A DNA stretch of 64,000 nt from Acetispira formosa (nom. nud.) (GCA_023525915.1 CP026657.1:682001-746000), one strand, 5' to 3'. Positions 1 to 8,788 are shown, counted from the stretch's first letter. Translations and numbers: made by a program. The notes: generated from the letters alone by a model not told the origin.

Positions 1-1
1 T

Positions 2-595
2 CTGCACCCGGCCACCTATTGGGCCATGCCGGACCGCATTGAGGCCGGGACGCTCATAGTGGCCGCCGCCATTGCCGGGGGGGAAGTCGTCCTGCGCGGT
101 TCGCCTCACGCGGCCCTGGAGGCCGTCTATGCCAAGATAAGGGACGCGGGCGTGGAACTGCGCGAGGAAGAGGACGACCTGCGGGTCATTTCCTGCGGGG
201 CCATTCGCTCCACCAACATCACTACCCAACCGCATCCCGGATTTCCCACCGACATGCAGGCCCAGTTCATGGCCCTGATGACTATTGGCGACAAGGCCTC
301 CATCATCACGGAGACCATCTTTGAGAACCGCTTTATGCACGTCAGTGAACTGAGCAGGCTGGGCGCGGATATCACCATGGAGGGCCGCACGGCCGTGGTC
401 AAGGGAGTCTATCGTCTGTCCGGCGCACCCATGATGGCCACCGATTTGAGGGCTTCGGCCAGCCTCATTCTGGCCGCCCTGGCCGCGCACGGCCAAAGCG
501 AGATTTCGCGCGTCTATCACCTTGATCGCGGCTATGACCGGCTGGATGAAAAGTTAACCAGTCTGGGGGCCAGGATTAAACGCCTCAGCGATTGA
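2..595 (+). CDS. murA: UDP-N-acetylglucosamine 1-carboxyvinyltransferase, C-terminal part (MurA)
   Basis: This is the C-terminal ~197 residues of MurA, which transfers enolpyruvate from PEP to UDP-GlcNAc in the first committed cytoplasmic step of peptidoglycan synthesis. The frame is open from base 2, so the gene starts left of the window and the first ATG at 26 is internal. Visible family motifs are PDRIEAGT, GFPTDMQAQFMAL and DLRASASLILAALAA, followed by a YHLDRGYDRLDEKL tail, all in the order of the EPSP-synthase fold. The catalytic Cys lies upstream and cannot be checked. The stop at 593-595 is followed by a terminator hairpin, so this is the last gene of its unit. Confidence 0.96.
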   Translation: MHPATYWAMPDRIEAGTLIVAAAIAGGEVVLRGSPHAALEAVYAKIRDAGVELREEEDDLRVISCGAIRSTNITTQPHPGFPTDMQAQFMALMTIGDKASIITETIFENRFMHVSELSRLGADITMEGRTAVVKGVYRLSGAPMMATDLRASASLILAALAAHGQSEISRVYHLDRGYDRLDEKLTSLGARIKRLSD

Positions 596-626
596 GTATT
601 GTTTTCCTGATTCAGCTTTGTTCCGC

Positions 627-654
627 AAAATCCCGCTCGCCAGCGGGATTTTTG
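627..654 (+). terminator. Rho-independent terminator after murA
   Basis: An 11 bp stem (AAAATCCCGCT with AGCGGGATTTT) closes on a 4-base loop and ends in a T run. It sits 32 bases after the murA stop. Confidence 0.85.
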
Positions 655-762
655 TTGGCGGGGAACTGATTGGCCGCATTTCCTATTTTTTGTAAGCATG
701 TCCGAAAATGGCCGGTTTTTTGTAAAAAAGGTGTTATACTTTTTAACATAGAGGTTGCGATT

Positions 763-2232
763 ATGCTGACAAGTGAAGACAAAGCCCGATACGCGGCTTT
801 CAAAGCCAAAGATACACGGTTCGATGGCCGTTTCTTTGTGGGAGTCTCTTCCACCGGCATATATTGCCGTCCGGTCTGCCGGGCCAAGCTTCCCAAACCT
901 GAAAACTGCACCTTCTACGCCACAGCGGCGGCGGCCGAACAGGCGGGCTACCGTCCCTGCCTTTTATGCCGCCCGGAACTGGCTCCCGGCGCGGCCCCGG
1001 TGGATGCGTCGGCCACTCTGGCCCGCCGGGCGGCGGCGCTTCTGGAGGACGACTGCGGCAGCGGGCAGAGCCTTGAGGAAGTGGCCAGCCGTCTCGGCTG
1101 TTCGGCTCGCCACCTGCGCCGGAGCTTTGTGGCGGAATTCAGCGTCTCGCCGGTTCAATACTTGCAAACCTGTCGTCTGCTTCTGGCCAAAAACCTTCTT
1201 ACCGACACCGACCTGTCAGTTATAGACGTGGCCATGGCCGCCGGTTTCGGGAGCCTGAGGCGTTTTAACGATTTGTTCAAAAAGCAATACCGCCTTGCGC
1301 CAACCGCCCTCCGTAGACAGACGGCCGGTGTTCCGGGACGCGGAGGCGACGTAACCGTGACCCTGGGCTACCGCCCTCCCTATCAGTGGCAAAGAATGCT
1401 GGATTTTCTGGCCCAGAGGGCCATCAGCGGAGTGGAGGTGAGCAGAGACGGGGAATATTTGCGCACCGTGCGTCTGGTAACCGCTGAAGGCCAAATCGTG
1501 CGCGGCTGGGTGCGTGTAGGGCACCAGCCGGAAAGCAACGCACTGACCGTTACCGTGGCCTCTGCCCTTTTGCCGGTGCTCCCCCAGGTCCTGGCCCGTA
1601 TCCGTCACCTGTTTGATTTGCATTGCGATCCACAGGCGGTTGAGGAGGTTTTGGCTTCCATGAACAATATCCGTCCCGGCCTGTGCCAGCCCGGCGCTCG
1701 TCTGCCGGGCTGTTTTGACGCATTCGAGATGAGTGTACGGGCGGTGCTGGGACAGCAAATTACGGTAAAAGCGGCGGGGACTCTGGCCTGTCGCCTGGCG
1801 GAGGTTTACGGCCAGCCGATTGAGAGCGGAATTGAGGGGCTGACCAGAACTTTTCCCGCGCCGGAGGATATCATCGCCTTAAACGGCCCAATAGAAGAGC
1901 ATCTCGGCCCCTTGGGCATTATCGGAACGAGGGCCAATACCATTTTAACACTGGCCGGTGCTCTGTCGCGGGGTGAGTTGGATCTGAGTTTTCGCGCCCA
2001 CCCGGAGGCGGAAATGAAAAAGCTGATGACCATTAACGGCATAGGGGCCTGGACGGCGCAATACATCGCCATGCGGGCCATAGGCTGGCCTGACGCATTC
2101 CCTCACACGGATTATGGGGTAAAAAAAGCGCTGTCGCCGCGCGGCCCCGGCGAGATACTGGCTTTGGCGGAATCGTGGCGGCCGTGGCGTGGCTACGCGA
2201 CAATTAACCTGTGGAACTCACTGGCATCATAA
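763..2232 (+). CDS. alkA: Ada-type regulator fused to AlkA 3-methyladenine DNA glycosylase
   Basis: A three-part adaptive-response protein of 489 residues. Residues ~1-75 are an Ada metal-binding domain with the four zinc cysteines C35, C39, C66 and C69; in the family the first accepts methyl groups from phosphotriesters. Residues ~85-185 are an AraC-type double helix-turn-helix. The rest is AlkA: an N-terminal domain, then an HhH-GPD glycosylase with the motif GIGAWTAQYIAMRA and the likely catalytic Asp near 450 in FPHTDYG. The ATG at 763 is preferred over the in-frame ATG at 670 because GAGG lies 8 bases upstream and Ada homology begins at once. It excises alkylated bases and probably regulates itself and ogt, 12 bases downstream. 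Confidence 0.93.
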   Translation: MLTSEDKARYAAFKAKDTRFDGRFFVGVSSTGIYCRPVCRAKLPKPENCTFYATAAAAEQAGYRPCLLCRPELAPGAAPVDASATLARRAAALLEDDCGSGQSLEEVASRLGCSARHLRRSFVAEFSVSPVQYLQTCRLLLAKNLLTDTDLSVIDVAMAAGFGSLRRFNDLFKKQYRLAPTALRRQTAGVPGRGGDVTVTLGYRPPYQWQRMLDFLAQRAISGVEVSRDGEYLRTVRLVTAEGQIVRGWVRVGHQPESNALTVTVASALLPVLPQVLARIRHLFDLHCDPQAVEEVLASMNNIRPGLCQPGARLPGCFDAFEMSVRAVLGQQITVKAAGTLACRLAEVYGQPIESGIEGLTRTFPAPEDIIALNGPIEEHLGPLGIIGTRANTILTLAGALSRGELDLSFRAHPEAEMKKLMTINGIGAWTAQYIAMRAIGWPDAFPHTDYGVKKALSPRGPGEILALAESWRPWRGYATINLWNSLAS

Positions 2233-2244
2233 AGGCGGGAAAAA

Positions 2245-2784
2245 ATGCTTTATTCAACATCTTATTCATCACCATTGGGTTTAATCATGATAGCCGCCGA
2301 GCAGGACAAGCTGGTAGGTCTATGGCTGGAGGGGCAGAAATATTTCGCGGCCACAGCAAGCGGAAGTTTGGTTGAAAAGCCGGACTTGCCGATATTCACC
2401 ACGGTTAGAAAATGGCTGGACGATTATTTCAGCGGCCTGAAACCGGCCATTTCCGACTTACCCCTGGCCCCCAAAGGCGGGGAATTCCGCCGGACGGTTT
2501 GGGATATTTTATGCGAAATACCCTATGGGGAATTAAGCACCTACGGCCAGATAGGGAAAATAGCAGCCGCCCGGATGAACAAGGCCAGCATGTCTGGTCA
2601 GGCGGTGGGGGGGGCGGTTGGTCACAACCCCATCTCCATCATAATTCCCTGCCACCGGGTGGTAGGCTCCAACGGCAGCCTGACGGGCTACGCCGGAGGC
2701 ATTGAGAAAAAAATAAAACTTCTCGAACATGAGGGTGCGGATATGTCCGGTCTGTTTGTGCCGACGAAAGGCACGGCACTGTAG
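2245..2784 (+). CDS. ogt: Methylated-DNA-[protein]-cysteine S-methyltransferase (Ogt)
   Basis: This suicide repair protein takes O6-alkyl groups from guanine onto its own cysteine. The active-site motif IIPCHRVVG is present with the acceptor near C136, preceded by the helix-turn-helix region (PYGELSTYGQIGKIA) and followed by the LTGYAGG wing. Its 179 residues are typical for Ogt. It starts 12 bases after the Ada/AlkA gene with AGGCGGGA as ribosome binding site, so the two form an alkylation-repair operon that covers N3-methyladenine, phosphotriester and O6-methylguanine lesions. Confidence 0.95.
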   Translation: MLYSTSYSSPLGLIMIAAEQDKLVGLWLEGQKYFAATASGSLVEKPDLPIFTTVRKWLDDYFSGLKPAISDLPLAPKGGEFRRTVWDILCEIPYGELSTYGQIGKIAAARMNKASMSGQAVGGAVGHNPISIIIPCHRVVGSNGSLTGYAGGIEKKIKLLEHEGADMSGLFVPTKGTAL

Positions 2785-2860
2785 TTGGTGTCGGCCAAGC
2801 AGACTCATCAGGAAAACGGACACGCAATTTTTCTTAATGCCCAGTTCTGAGGTAGCGGTA

Positions 2861-2977
2861 CAGGGCAATCGCTTGAAGGGGATAATGTATTGAAATTATT
2901 AAATATTTTTTAATAACTATCAAAATGAATTTTATTGTTATTTCAATGAGTTAAGTGATTTTCAAGCGATTGCCCTG
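2861..2977. mobile_element. 117 bp MITE-like element with 17 bp inverted ends and a 10 bp target duplication
   Basis: The left end CAGGGCAATCGCTTGAA (2861-2877) is the exact reverse complement of the right end (2961-2977). Both ends are flanked by the direct repeat GGTAGCGGTA (2851-2860 and 2978-2987), as expected from a target-site duplication. The interior is AT-rich and non-coding. The structure fits a non-autonomous derivative of an insertion sequence making 9-12 bp duplications, for instance of the IS4 type; the family is an inference. No transposase is present in the window. Confidence 0.8.
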
Positions 2978-3060
2978 GGTAGCGGTAGTCCTCCTCTTGA
3001 CTGGCACCTTATTTGTACCGCACATGAAAAGTGAAACCTATAGCTATTAAAACCAGCGTA

Positions 3061-3140
3061 CCGAAACTCCTTCTTAGGAGTTTCGGTGGGGTCAAGGGGT
3101 TTACCCCTTGTGGGGTGGAGGGGCAAAGCCCCCCTCTAAC
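3061..3140. repeat. GC-rich hairpin repeat
   Basis: An 11 bp stem (CCGAAACTCCT with AGGAGTTTCGG, 3061-3086) is followed by a block of alternating CCCC and GGGG runs that can fold. The second block resembles 13233-13296 and the arms of the palindrome at 22.2-23.1 kb. It lies just past the end of the minus-strand XRE gene and may terminate it. Confidence 0.55.
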
Positions 3141-3160
3141 AATAGCCTCTTCACCTCAAA

Positions 3161-3409
3161 CTAATCGAACTGCAAGAGCTGGAAAGGCTCCACACTTAAA
3201 ACTTTGGCGATCCGGTAGAGCGCCACTATTGATAGCCCATAGACATTGCGGCTCTCCAACTGCCCTATCGTCGCCTCACTCAAATCCACCAGCTCCGCCA
3301 GTTGAAACTGGGTCAACCCCGCCTTCTTTCTAAAGTATTGAATTCTAAATCCTATATTCCTGACAAACTCTTTTTCCTCTTCTGTGTATGTTCTTTTTGC
3401 TATTGGCAT
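3161..3409 (-). CDS. Small XRE-family helix-turn-helix regulator
   Basis: An 82-residue protein that is almost entirely one Cro/CI-type DNA-binding domain. The helix-turn-helix reads as GLTQFQLAELVDLSEATIGQLE, about residues 30-52, followed by a YRIAKVLSVEPFQLL helix pair. Such proteins usually act as dimeric repressors. No toxin or metabolic partner is adjacent: a SLOG-fold gene lies 250 bases away on the other strand. A GGAG precedes the ATG at 3409. The target is unknown. The surrounding non-coding DNA is AT-rich and sits beside a MITE, so local acquisition is possible. Confidence 0.85.
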   Translation of the reverse strand: MPIAKRTYTEEEKEFVRNIGFRIQYFRKKAGLTQFQLAELVDLSEATIGQLESRNVYGLSIVALYRIAKVLSVEPFQLLQFD

Positions 3410-3597
3410 TTCCGCACTCCAATTCCCTTATTTTTCAACAACTTAAATTGTACGGAAAATAGCCTTGCATCCAATGAGGTTTCAATATATTATTCTATAG
3501 TTTAACTATAGGATGATAAAAAATAAGAATAACATACTAGTGTTTAACCGTATGAGTGAAATGCCTTGGCCAATCAGCATCGTTAAAATGACTCTGA

Positions 3598-3648
3598 CAC
3601 GCACTGGTAACCGCCTGTTCAGGGCGGGGGGGACCGTGCGCCGGTAAA
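3598..3648 (-). repeat. Short GGCGCAC-type palindromic repeat (family I)
   Basis: On the minus strand it reads TTTACCGGCGCAC, about 25 bases of folded interior, then CAGTGCG. It ends about 11 bases before the SLOG gene's ATG. Relatives are at 9690-9808, 15519-15578 and 48785-48845. Confidence 0.5.
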
Positions 3649-3659
3649 GGATCTTGAAA

Positions 3660-4160
3660 ATGAACGTTGAACGAACAGTCTGTTTCAGCGGCGGAAGGCC
3701 GGAGGATTTCTCCGCTCTTTCCGACGGCCACGCGGCTTACGCCAAGCTGACCATGCGAATTAAGTCGGAGATACTGCGGGCCGCCGGGGAAGGTTTTACG
3801 CACTTCATGTGCGGCATGGAAGAAGGCTTTGATCTGATGTGCGGCGGCGTGTTCCTGGAGCTGAAAAAAAACCGGGAGCATTGCACCGATTTGCGTCTGG
3901 TGGCTGTGCCGCCCTACCGGGGGCACCACTATTCCGGCTATTGGGGCCGCCTTCATGCCCTGATCATGGTTCGGGCTGATGAGGTCATCACTCTCAACAA
4001 ACATTTCACTGCTTCAGCCCACTATCTTCGCAGCCGCTATCTGGTGGAAAATTCAGCCAGAGTGATCTGCTATCATGAAGAGCAGGCGGACTCGGGCGAT
4101 TTCATCATCAACTACGCACAGGAGAAAGATTTGGACATTGTCAATCTGAAAAAGGATTGA
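3660..4160 (+). CDS. SLOG-fold protein of the DUF1273/YpsA type
   Basis: A 166-residue single-domain protein. The N-terminal TVCFSGGRPEDF and the central GFTHFMCGMEEGFDLMCG match the Rossmann-like SLOG pattern, in which glycine-rich loops bind nucleotide-derived ligands. YRGHHYSGYWGRLHALIM and the later Y-rich YLRSRYLVENSARVICYH follow the DUF1273/YpsA order. A TTG at 3654 is in frame, but ATG 3660 sits 8 bases from an AAGGA and is preferred. Biochemical function is not established for this group; roles in nucleotide sensing or cell-shape stress are suggested for relatives. It appears monocistronic and ends before a terminator at 4311. Confidence 0.85.
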   Translation: MNVERTVCFSGGRPEDFSALSDGHAAYAKLTMRIKSEILRAAGEGFTHFMCGMEEGFDLMCGGVFLELKKNREHCTDLRLVAVPPYRGHHYSGYWGRLHALIMVRADEVITLNKHFTASAHYLRSRYLVENSARVICYHEEQADSGDFIINYAQEKDLDIVNLKKD

Positions 4161-4310
4161 GATAAGGATGTTGACGTTGACAAACTTATGAATTTAAGCC
4201 AAACAACGAATAAGCTTTTTCATTATACAATTTAATTAAAAGATAATCACCAATATAATTTAGAATAAGGGCACTTTTTACAATTTATTCCCTTTTAAAG
4301 GCAGACCAGA

Positions 4311-4342
4311 GCCCATAGATTTATATCTGTGGGCTTTTATTT
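4311..4342 (+). terminator. Rho-independent terminator
   Basis: GCCCATAGAT pairs with ATCTGTGGGC around a short loop and is followed by TTTTATTTA. It ends the SLOG unit. The rest of 4161-4569 is AT-rich with no gene. Confidence 0.8.
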
Positions 4343-4453
4343 ATGCCAGTTTCTGGCCGAGAGGCGACCATAAAAGCTTATAGTCGACCTGCCAACTTTA
4401 ATAAAGTTAGAATGATGACGACCTTTAATGCTCAATAAATTAAAAATGTTCAA

Positions 4454-4477
4454 TAAATATTTAATAAGTGCCGATAC
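4454..4477 (+). promoter_or_regulatory. Possible sigma-28 promoter of the flagellin gene
   Basis: GCCGATAC (4470-4477) is one base off the sigma-28 -10 consensus GCCGATAA. The nearest TAAA (4454-4457) is 12 bases away, not the usual 15, so the call is weak. It would give a leader of about 85 bases before the TTG start. Confidence 0.35.
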
Positions 4478-4569
4478 GAAGTCTGAAGAGGCGTATGCGG
4501 CGTTCAAACCGCCCGCGCCAAGGTGTCATTTCGTCGGCAACGGCTGTCCGCAGCCCGGAGAATGTTCTA

Positions 4570-7143
4570 TTGAGCCTGGTTATCAATAACAATATGATGG
4601 CGGCTACCGCCTCCAGGTCCCTGAGAAACGTCTACAGCCGTCTGAGCGTCAGCGTGGAAAGGCTGTCCTCGGGGCTGAGGGTGAACTCGGCTGCCGATGA
4701 CGCGGCTGGTCTGGCTATCCGGGAGATGATGCGCGCGGACGTGGCCGCCATGCAGCAGGGCGTCCGCAATGTGGCCGACGGCATAAGCATGGCCCAGACC
4801 GCCGACGGAGCACTTGGCGTTATTGACGAAAAGCTCACCCGTATGAAGGAACTGGCCGAACAGGCCGCCACCGGCACCTATACCACGATTCAGCGCGACA
4901 TCATCAATTCAGAATATCAAGCCATGGCCGCTGAAATAGACCGCATTGCCAACTCCACCAACTTTAACGGCATAAAGCTTCTGGACGGCTCACTGTCGAC
5001 CCAGCATCAGGGCCAGGGACTGAAGGTTCACTTCGGGACAGGCAACAATGCGGCGGAAGATTATTATTTCATCAATATTGGAGACGTCCGGGCCACCAGT
5101 TCCAGCGGTTTGCGAGTTGGCGGCGACGCCAAGAACGATATCTGGGGCCAGGGTGCGGCCGCCGCGGCCGGAATTGAGGGGCCGGGCTGCTGTTCGGCCG
5201 GGTTTGAATCGCTGAACGGCCAGGCGGGCTTCATCAGCGGGCAGAGTTTCGCCTATGGCTATAACTGGGATTGGCAGGAAACGGAAGATGAGGAATTATT
5301 ATCCGGGCGCTATCTGGCCGGACGATACACGGCCAATTCATCTGACAGCCTTCAGGATTTGATCAACAAGGTGAATCAGGGCACCCAGAGCCGGGTGGCT
5401 ATTAAGGTCGACAGCGGCAAATTGGGCTTGGCAGTATCGGCCGGAGGGCTGACCGCCATCTGTTTTGGCGATGAAGCCTATGTCTATGGCGAGGCCAACG
5501 CCCAGGGCACGCCGGATAAAATGACCTTCACCACCACTGAAGCGGTGGCCGACGCCTCATATAATCCCGGCCTGGCCTATGCCAATGTGGGCATTTCCAC
5601 CCTGGTTTTCCCGCCCGGCAACAGCCAGTTGGCCAATGCACTGAGCCGCTTGGGGTATTCCCCGGCCCCAGTGCCGGGCAGCGAGGTGACCGGGCTGAAA
5701 ATTAATGATGATTACACCGGCTTCATACAGAATTTCAAGACCCCTGAATTTCAGGCAAACCTGGATCGTTATATCAATGCCAACTGGCAGGCCGACCGCG
5801 AAACGATAACCGGAACCCAGCGCACCACTCACACACTGCTGGACAATCTTTGGACCGAGTCAGAAACCGCCATACCTTCAAGCGTTTACAGCGCCACCAC
5901 CCATGTGGTTCTTTCCGGCCAAACCTTTTCCATGCCAGTTGGAAACCCGCCCATATATGGTGACTTCAGGCATCTGACCGATGCCACCGTCACTGGCCCC
6001 AAGGGCGTATTTACCACCAATCCGGCCGTGGCCAACCAATTTAACCTGACGCCTTTAACCGTAGATTTTCAAACATTGCCCGGAGCCACCAATCCGGAAG
6101 TTGTCATCAACGCCTATGTCAACGGCAAACTGGTAGCCAGTCGAAGCGGAACCAACCTCGAATCCGATGACATCAATGACCTGTTCGATACAGCCCTCCG
6201 GGAGTCGGCTTTCCGATACCAAGCCTATGAACTGACAGGACTTGCGCCATATAACGGGCCGCCGCCGGTGCAGCCGACAGATATTGTGGTGGATGTCCGT
6301 TCGCAGGATCACAGTATTGTGCTGGAAGATAAAAACGTCACCATAATGGAACGGGAACCAGGCGGCCGCTTCACGGCTGCGGGGCTGGCCAAAACCATCA
6401 ACAATAACCCGGAGAGCGATTTCTGGGCCATGATCGACCAGGATGACAGCGGCATTCTGTATGTTTTCTCCAAGGAGGGCGGCGACAACAATAACCTGTC
6501 GGCCTGCGAGTTGGGGCCGCCGGGCGCTGTTTCGGAGCGGGTGCTGAACTGTTTTGATTTTCAGAACGTGGAGTCAGGCCAGTGGAGCACTTCCGGGGCC
6601 AGCTTTACGCTGGGCGGAGAGAAGTGGGCCTCCCTGGCCCCGATGCGGACCAAGGCTCAGAAAGGCCAGGAGGTCTGGAATGTGACTCTGGCCGGCCGGG
6701 ATGTCGGGCAGGAGCGTGACCTCTGGATCGCCGGAGTCGGCGACCTGATAACACCGGGGCTGGAAAAAGGGTTCGTCAACGGGATGGACCGGGACGCCTT
6801 TCACGAAATTCAGAACGCGGCCGACGCTCCCTGGGCCGGGGCGGAGGTGCGCACCCAGTCCTCGGCCCAGGAAGCCCTGGACGCCATCACCGAAGCCATT
6901 GTGCGCAAAGATAAAATCAGGGCCGACCTGGGTTCTTTCCAGAATCGGCTGGAAAACACCATGACCAATCTGGAAATCCAATCCGAAAACCTCATGGCCT
7001 CTGAAAGCCGCATTTCCGATACTGATGTGGCTACTGAAATGACGAGGTTCGTTCGCGAGCAGATTCTATCGCAAGCCGGTATTTCCATGCTTTCGCAGGC
7101 CAACTCGATGTCGCAACTGACCCTGTCGCTCCTTCAGAATTAA
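4570..7143 (+). CDS. fliC: Flagellin with a very large variable domain
   Basis: Structural subunit of the flagellar filament, exported through the flagellum. The N-terminal D0/D1 core starts SLVINNNMMAATASRSL and includes the conserved LSSGLRVNSAADDAAGLAI; the C-terminal core ends QAGISMLSQANSMSQLTLSLLQ. Between residues ~180 and ~740 is a variable region rich in Gly, Thr and Asn with no recognised domain. At 857 residues it is far above the usual 270-500. The TTG at 4570 is chosen because GGAG lies 9 bases upstream and the protein then begins exactly like other flagellins; the upstream GTG at 4468 overlaps the likely promoter. No other flagellar gene is adjacent. Confidence 0.93.
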   Translation: MSLVINNNMMAATASRSLRNVYSRLSVSVERLSSGLRVNSAADDAAGLAIREMMRADVAAMQQGVRNVADGISMAQTADGALGVIDEKLTRMKELAEQAATGTYTTIQRDIINSEYQAMAAEIDRIANSTNFNGIKLLDGSLSTQHQGQGLKVHFGTGNNAAEDYYFINIGDVRATSSSGLRVGGDAKNDIWGQGAAAAAGIEGPGCCSAGFESLNGQAGFISGQSFAYGYNWDWQETEDEELLSGRYLAGRYTANSSDSLQDLINKVNQGTQSRVAIKVDSGKLGLAVSAGGLTAICFGDEAYVYGEANAQGTPDKMTFTTTEAVADASYNPGLAYANVGISTLVFPPGNSQLANALSRLGYSPAPVPGSEVTGLKINDDYTGFIQNFKTPEFQANLDRYINANWQADRETITGTQRTTHTLLDNLWTESETAIPSSVYSATTHVVLSGQTFSMPVGNPPIYGDFRHLTDATVTGPKGVFTTNPAVANQFNLTPLTVDFQTLPGATNPEVVINAYVNGKLVASRSGTNLESDDINDLFDTALRESAFRYQAYELTGLAPYNGPPPVQPTDIVVDVRSQDHSIVLEDKNVTIMEREPGGRFTAAGLAKTINNNPESDFWAMIDQDDSGILYVFSKEGGDNNNLSACELGPPGAVSERVLNCFDFQNVESGQWSTSGASFTLGGEKWASLAPMRTKAQKGQEVWNVTLAGRDVGQERDLWIAGVGDLITPGLEKGFVNGMDRDAFHEIQNAADAPWAGAEVRTQSSAQEALDAITEAIVRKDKIRADLGSFQNRLENTMTNLEIQSENLMASESRISDTDVATEMTRFVREQILSQAGISMLSQANSMSQLTLSLLQN

Positions 7144-7216
7144 ATCCCAGTATATAATCAACCTCATAATCTCGGAACATCGCTGCTCCGTCGGCGGCTG
7201 TGCAAACTTTCACCTC

Positions 7217-7340
7217 TAAAGAAAGCCGACCATGCAGCCGACGGGAGAAATGTTTTTGCCCGGTGAGGTGACTAAAGACCCCCCGGAACCTCACCGGGCA
7301 AAAACATTTCTCCCGTCGGCGGTCACCCGCGTTCCGTAGT
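7217..7340. repeat. Long-hairpin repeat (family III), intact copy
   Basis: A perfect 32 bp stem (7237-7268 with 7289-7320) encloses a 20-base loop containing GTGACTAAAGACCCCC. The right flank GGCGGTCACCCGC recurs at the other copies (14990-15250, 36885-37015, 50581-50720). The loop is the most conserved part. It lies after the flagellin stop. Confidence 0.85.
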
Positions 7341-7353
7341 TTTATATAGTGAT

Positions 7354-7400
7354 GGCGGGCGTACTGGAAGCGCCTGAAACTTTCTCGCCCGCCTTTTTCT
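7354..7400 (+). terminator. Terminator-like hairpin downstream of the flagellin
   Basis: GGCGGGCG (7354-7361) pairs with CGCCCGCC (7386-7393) and is followed by TTTTTCTTT. The loop is long, 24 bases. The rest of 7401-7643 is AT-rich with no gene seen. Confidence 0.6.
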
Positions 7401-7727
7401 TTCACCCCTTGCATTCATATATAAGAAGCCTTAAATTATCTGGGAATAATTGTCATGAACTTGATTTCAGCCGCATTTGACTGCCAATGGTTGAAAAATT
7501 TGGTTTTTATGGTAACATACAAAACTTAATATGGATGTCAGCCACCCGCTGAATGCGGAAGGAATCCAGTTTAATTAAATACTCGCCCGGCCTGAGCCGG
7601 GCAAATATAAAAAAACGGCGGCAGCCAAGCTTTGCCGCTCAATGAATTTTACAGGCGCATCACCAGTCTGCCGTGAACCAGCGGCGGAAAGTGCGTATTC
7701 ACTATACAGTAAACGAAGGATTACCTT

Positions 7728-8771
7728 ATGCCGATGGATTGGGAAGAGTGGCAAAAAAGCCGCCAAAAAAATAAAGGCCCGGTGGGCAACAACCTCCCCA
7801 AAATGGGCGACGCTTTTAAAAATCTGAAGCTGCCCGGCGGCGGGAAATTGTTGATAATGCTCCCCTTGGTTCTTCTGCTCCTATGGGCCGCCTCCGGCTT
7901 CTTCACGGTGGAACCGGCCGAAGTGGGCCTGATCAAACGGTTCGGAAAATATGTCCGCACCGTCAATCCGGGCCTGAACTATCATGCGCCCTACCCCATT
8001 GAGTCAGTCATCAAAGTCAACGTCAACCGAACCAACCGCGTCGATATCGGCGGCGACAGCCGCGATGAAACCATGATGCTGACCCAGGACGAAAATATCG
8101 CTGATATCCGCTTCGTCGTGCAATACCGCATCCGCGATCCCTTCAAATTCGCTTTCGAAGTTTATTCCCCTGAAAAAGCCATCATCGACGCCGCCACCAG
8201 CGCCATGCGCGAAGTCATCGGCCGCAACACCATTGATGACGCCCTGACCGATAAACGTCTGGCCATTCAGGACGACACCATCAGAACTCTCCAGGCCATG
8301 CTCGACAAATATGAAATCGGCGTTCTGGTCCAGAACGTCGAACTTCAGGACGTTCACGTCCCTCAGGACGTGCGTCAGGCTTTCCGAGAAGTTACTTCAG
8401 CCAAGGAAGACAGCGTCCGCTCCATCAATGAAGCCACGGGCTATGCCAACAAGGTGCTGCCGGAGGCCGAAGGCGAGGCGTTCGCCATCGAAGCCAAGGC
8501 TAACGCCTACAAGGCCGAGCGCATCAACATGGCCCAGGGCCGCGCCGCCAGGTTCCTCTCGCTTCTGGGCGAATATAAAAAGGCCCCCGAAATCACCCGC
8601 CAGCGCCTTCTATTGGAAAGCCTGGACGTGTTCATGCCGGCAGCCGAAACCGTGGTCATCACCGGCGATATCGGCCAATCGCTATTGCCGCACCTGGGCA
8701 TTAAACCGGCCGCGCCGCGCCGCGTAAATCCTGACGCTTCCGCCGTCAACACCGCCCCGGCGGGCAACTGA
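7728..8771 (+). CDS. hflK: HflK, membrane-bound regulator of FtsH protease
   Basis: A band-7/SPFH protein that with HflC forms a large periplasm-facing cage around the FtsH protease and modulates turnover of membrane proteins. Residues 1-35 are a charged cytoplasmic tail, ~42-62 a single membrane anchor, and ~65-290 the SPFH domain with the family sequence VEPAEVGLIKRFGKYV and an Ala/Glu-rich coiled coil (EAEGEAFAIEAKANAY). The 347 residues are somewhat shorter than E. coli HflK. GAAGGA precedes the ATG by 8 bases. hflC follows after 17 bases with the same order as in most proteobacteria, so the pair is an operon. Confidence 0.93.
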   Translation: MPMDWEEWQKSRQKNKGPVGNNLPKMGDAFKNLKLPGGGKLLIMLPLVLLLLWAASGFFTVEPAEVGLIKRFGKYVRTVNPGLNYHAPYPIESVIKVNVNRTNRVDIGGDSRDETMMLTQDENIADIRFVVQYRIRDPFKFAFEVYSPEKAIIDAATSAMREVIGRNTIDDALTDKRLAIQDDTIRTLQAMLDKYEIGVLVQNVELQDVHVPQDVRQAFREVTSAKEDSVRSINEATGYANKVLPEAEGEAFAIEAKANAYKAERINMAQGRAARFLSLLGEYKKAPEITRQRLLLESLDVFMPAAETVVITGDIGQSLLPHLGIKPAAPRRVNPDASAVNTAPAGN

Positions 8772-8788
8772 GCGACGGGAGGTTATTT

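Noticed and set aside
4468-4569. N-terminal extension of the flagellin from GTG 4468
   Set aside because: The extension is basic, overlaps the putative -10 box and has no SD; homology to flagellins starts right at TTG 4570.
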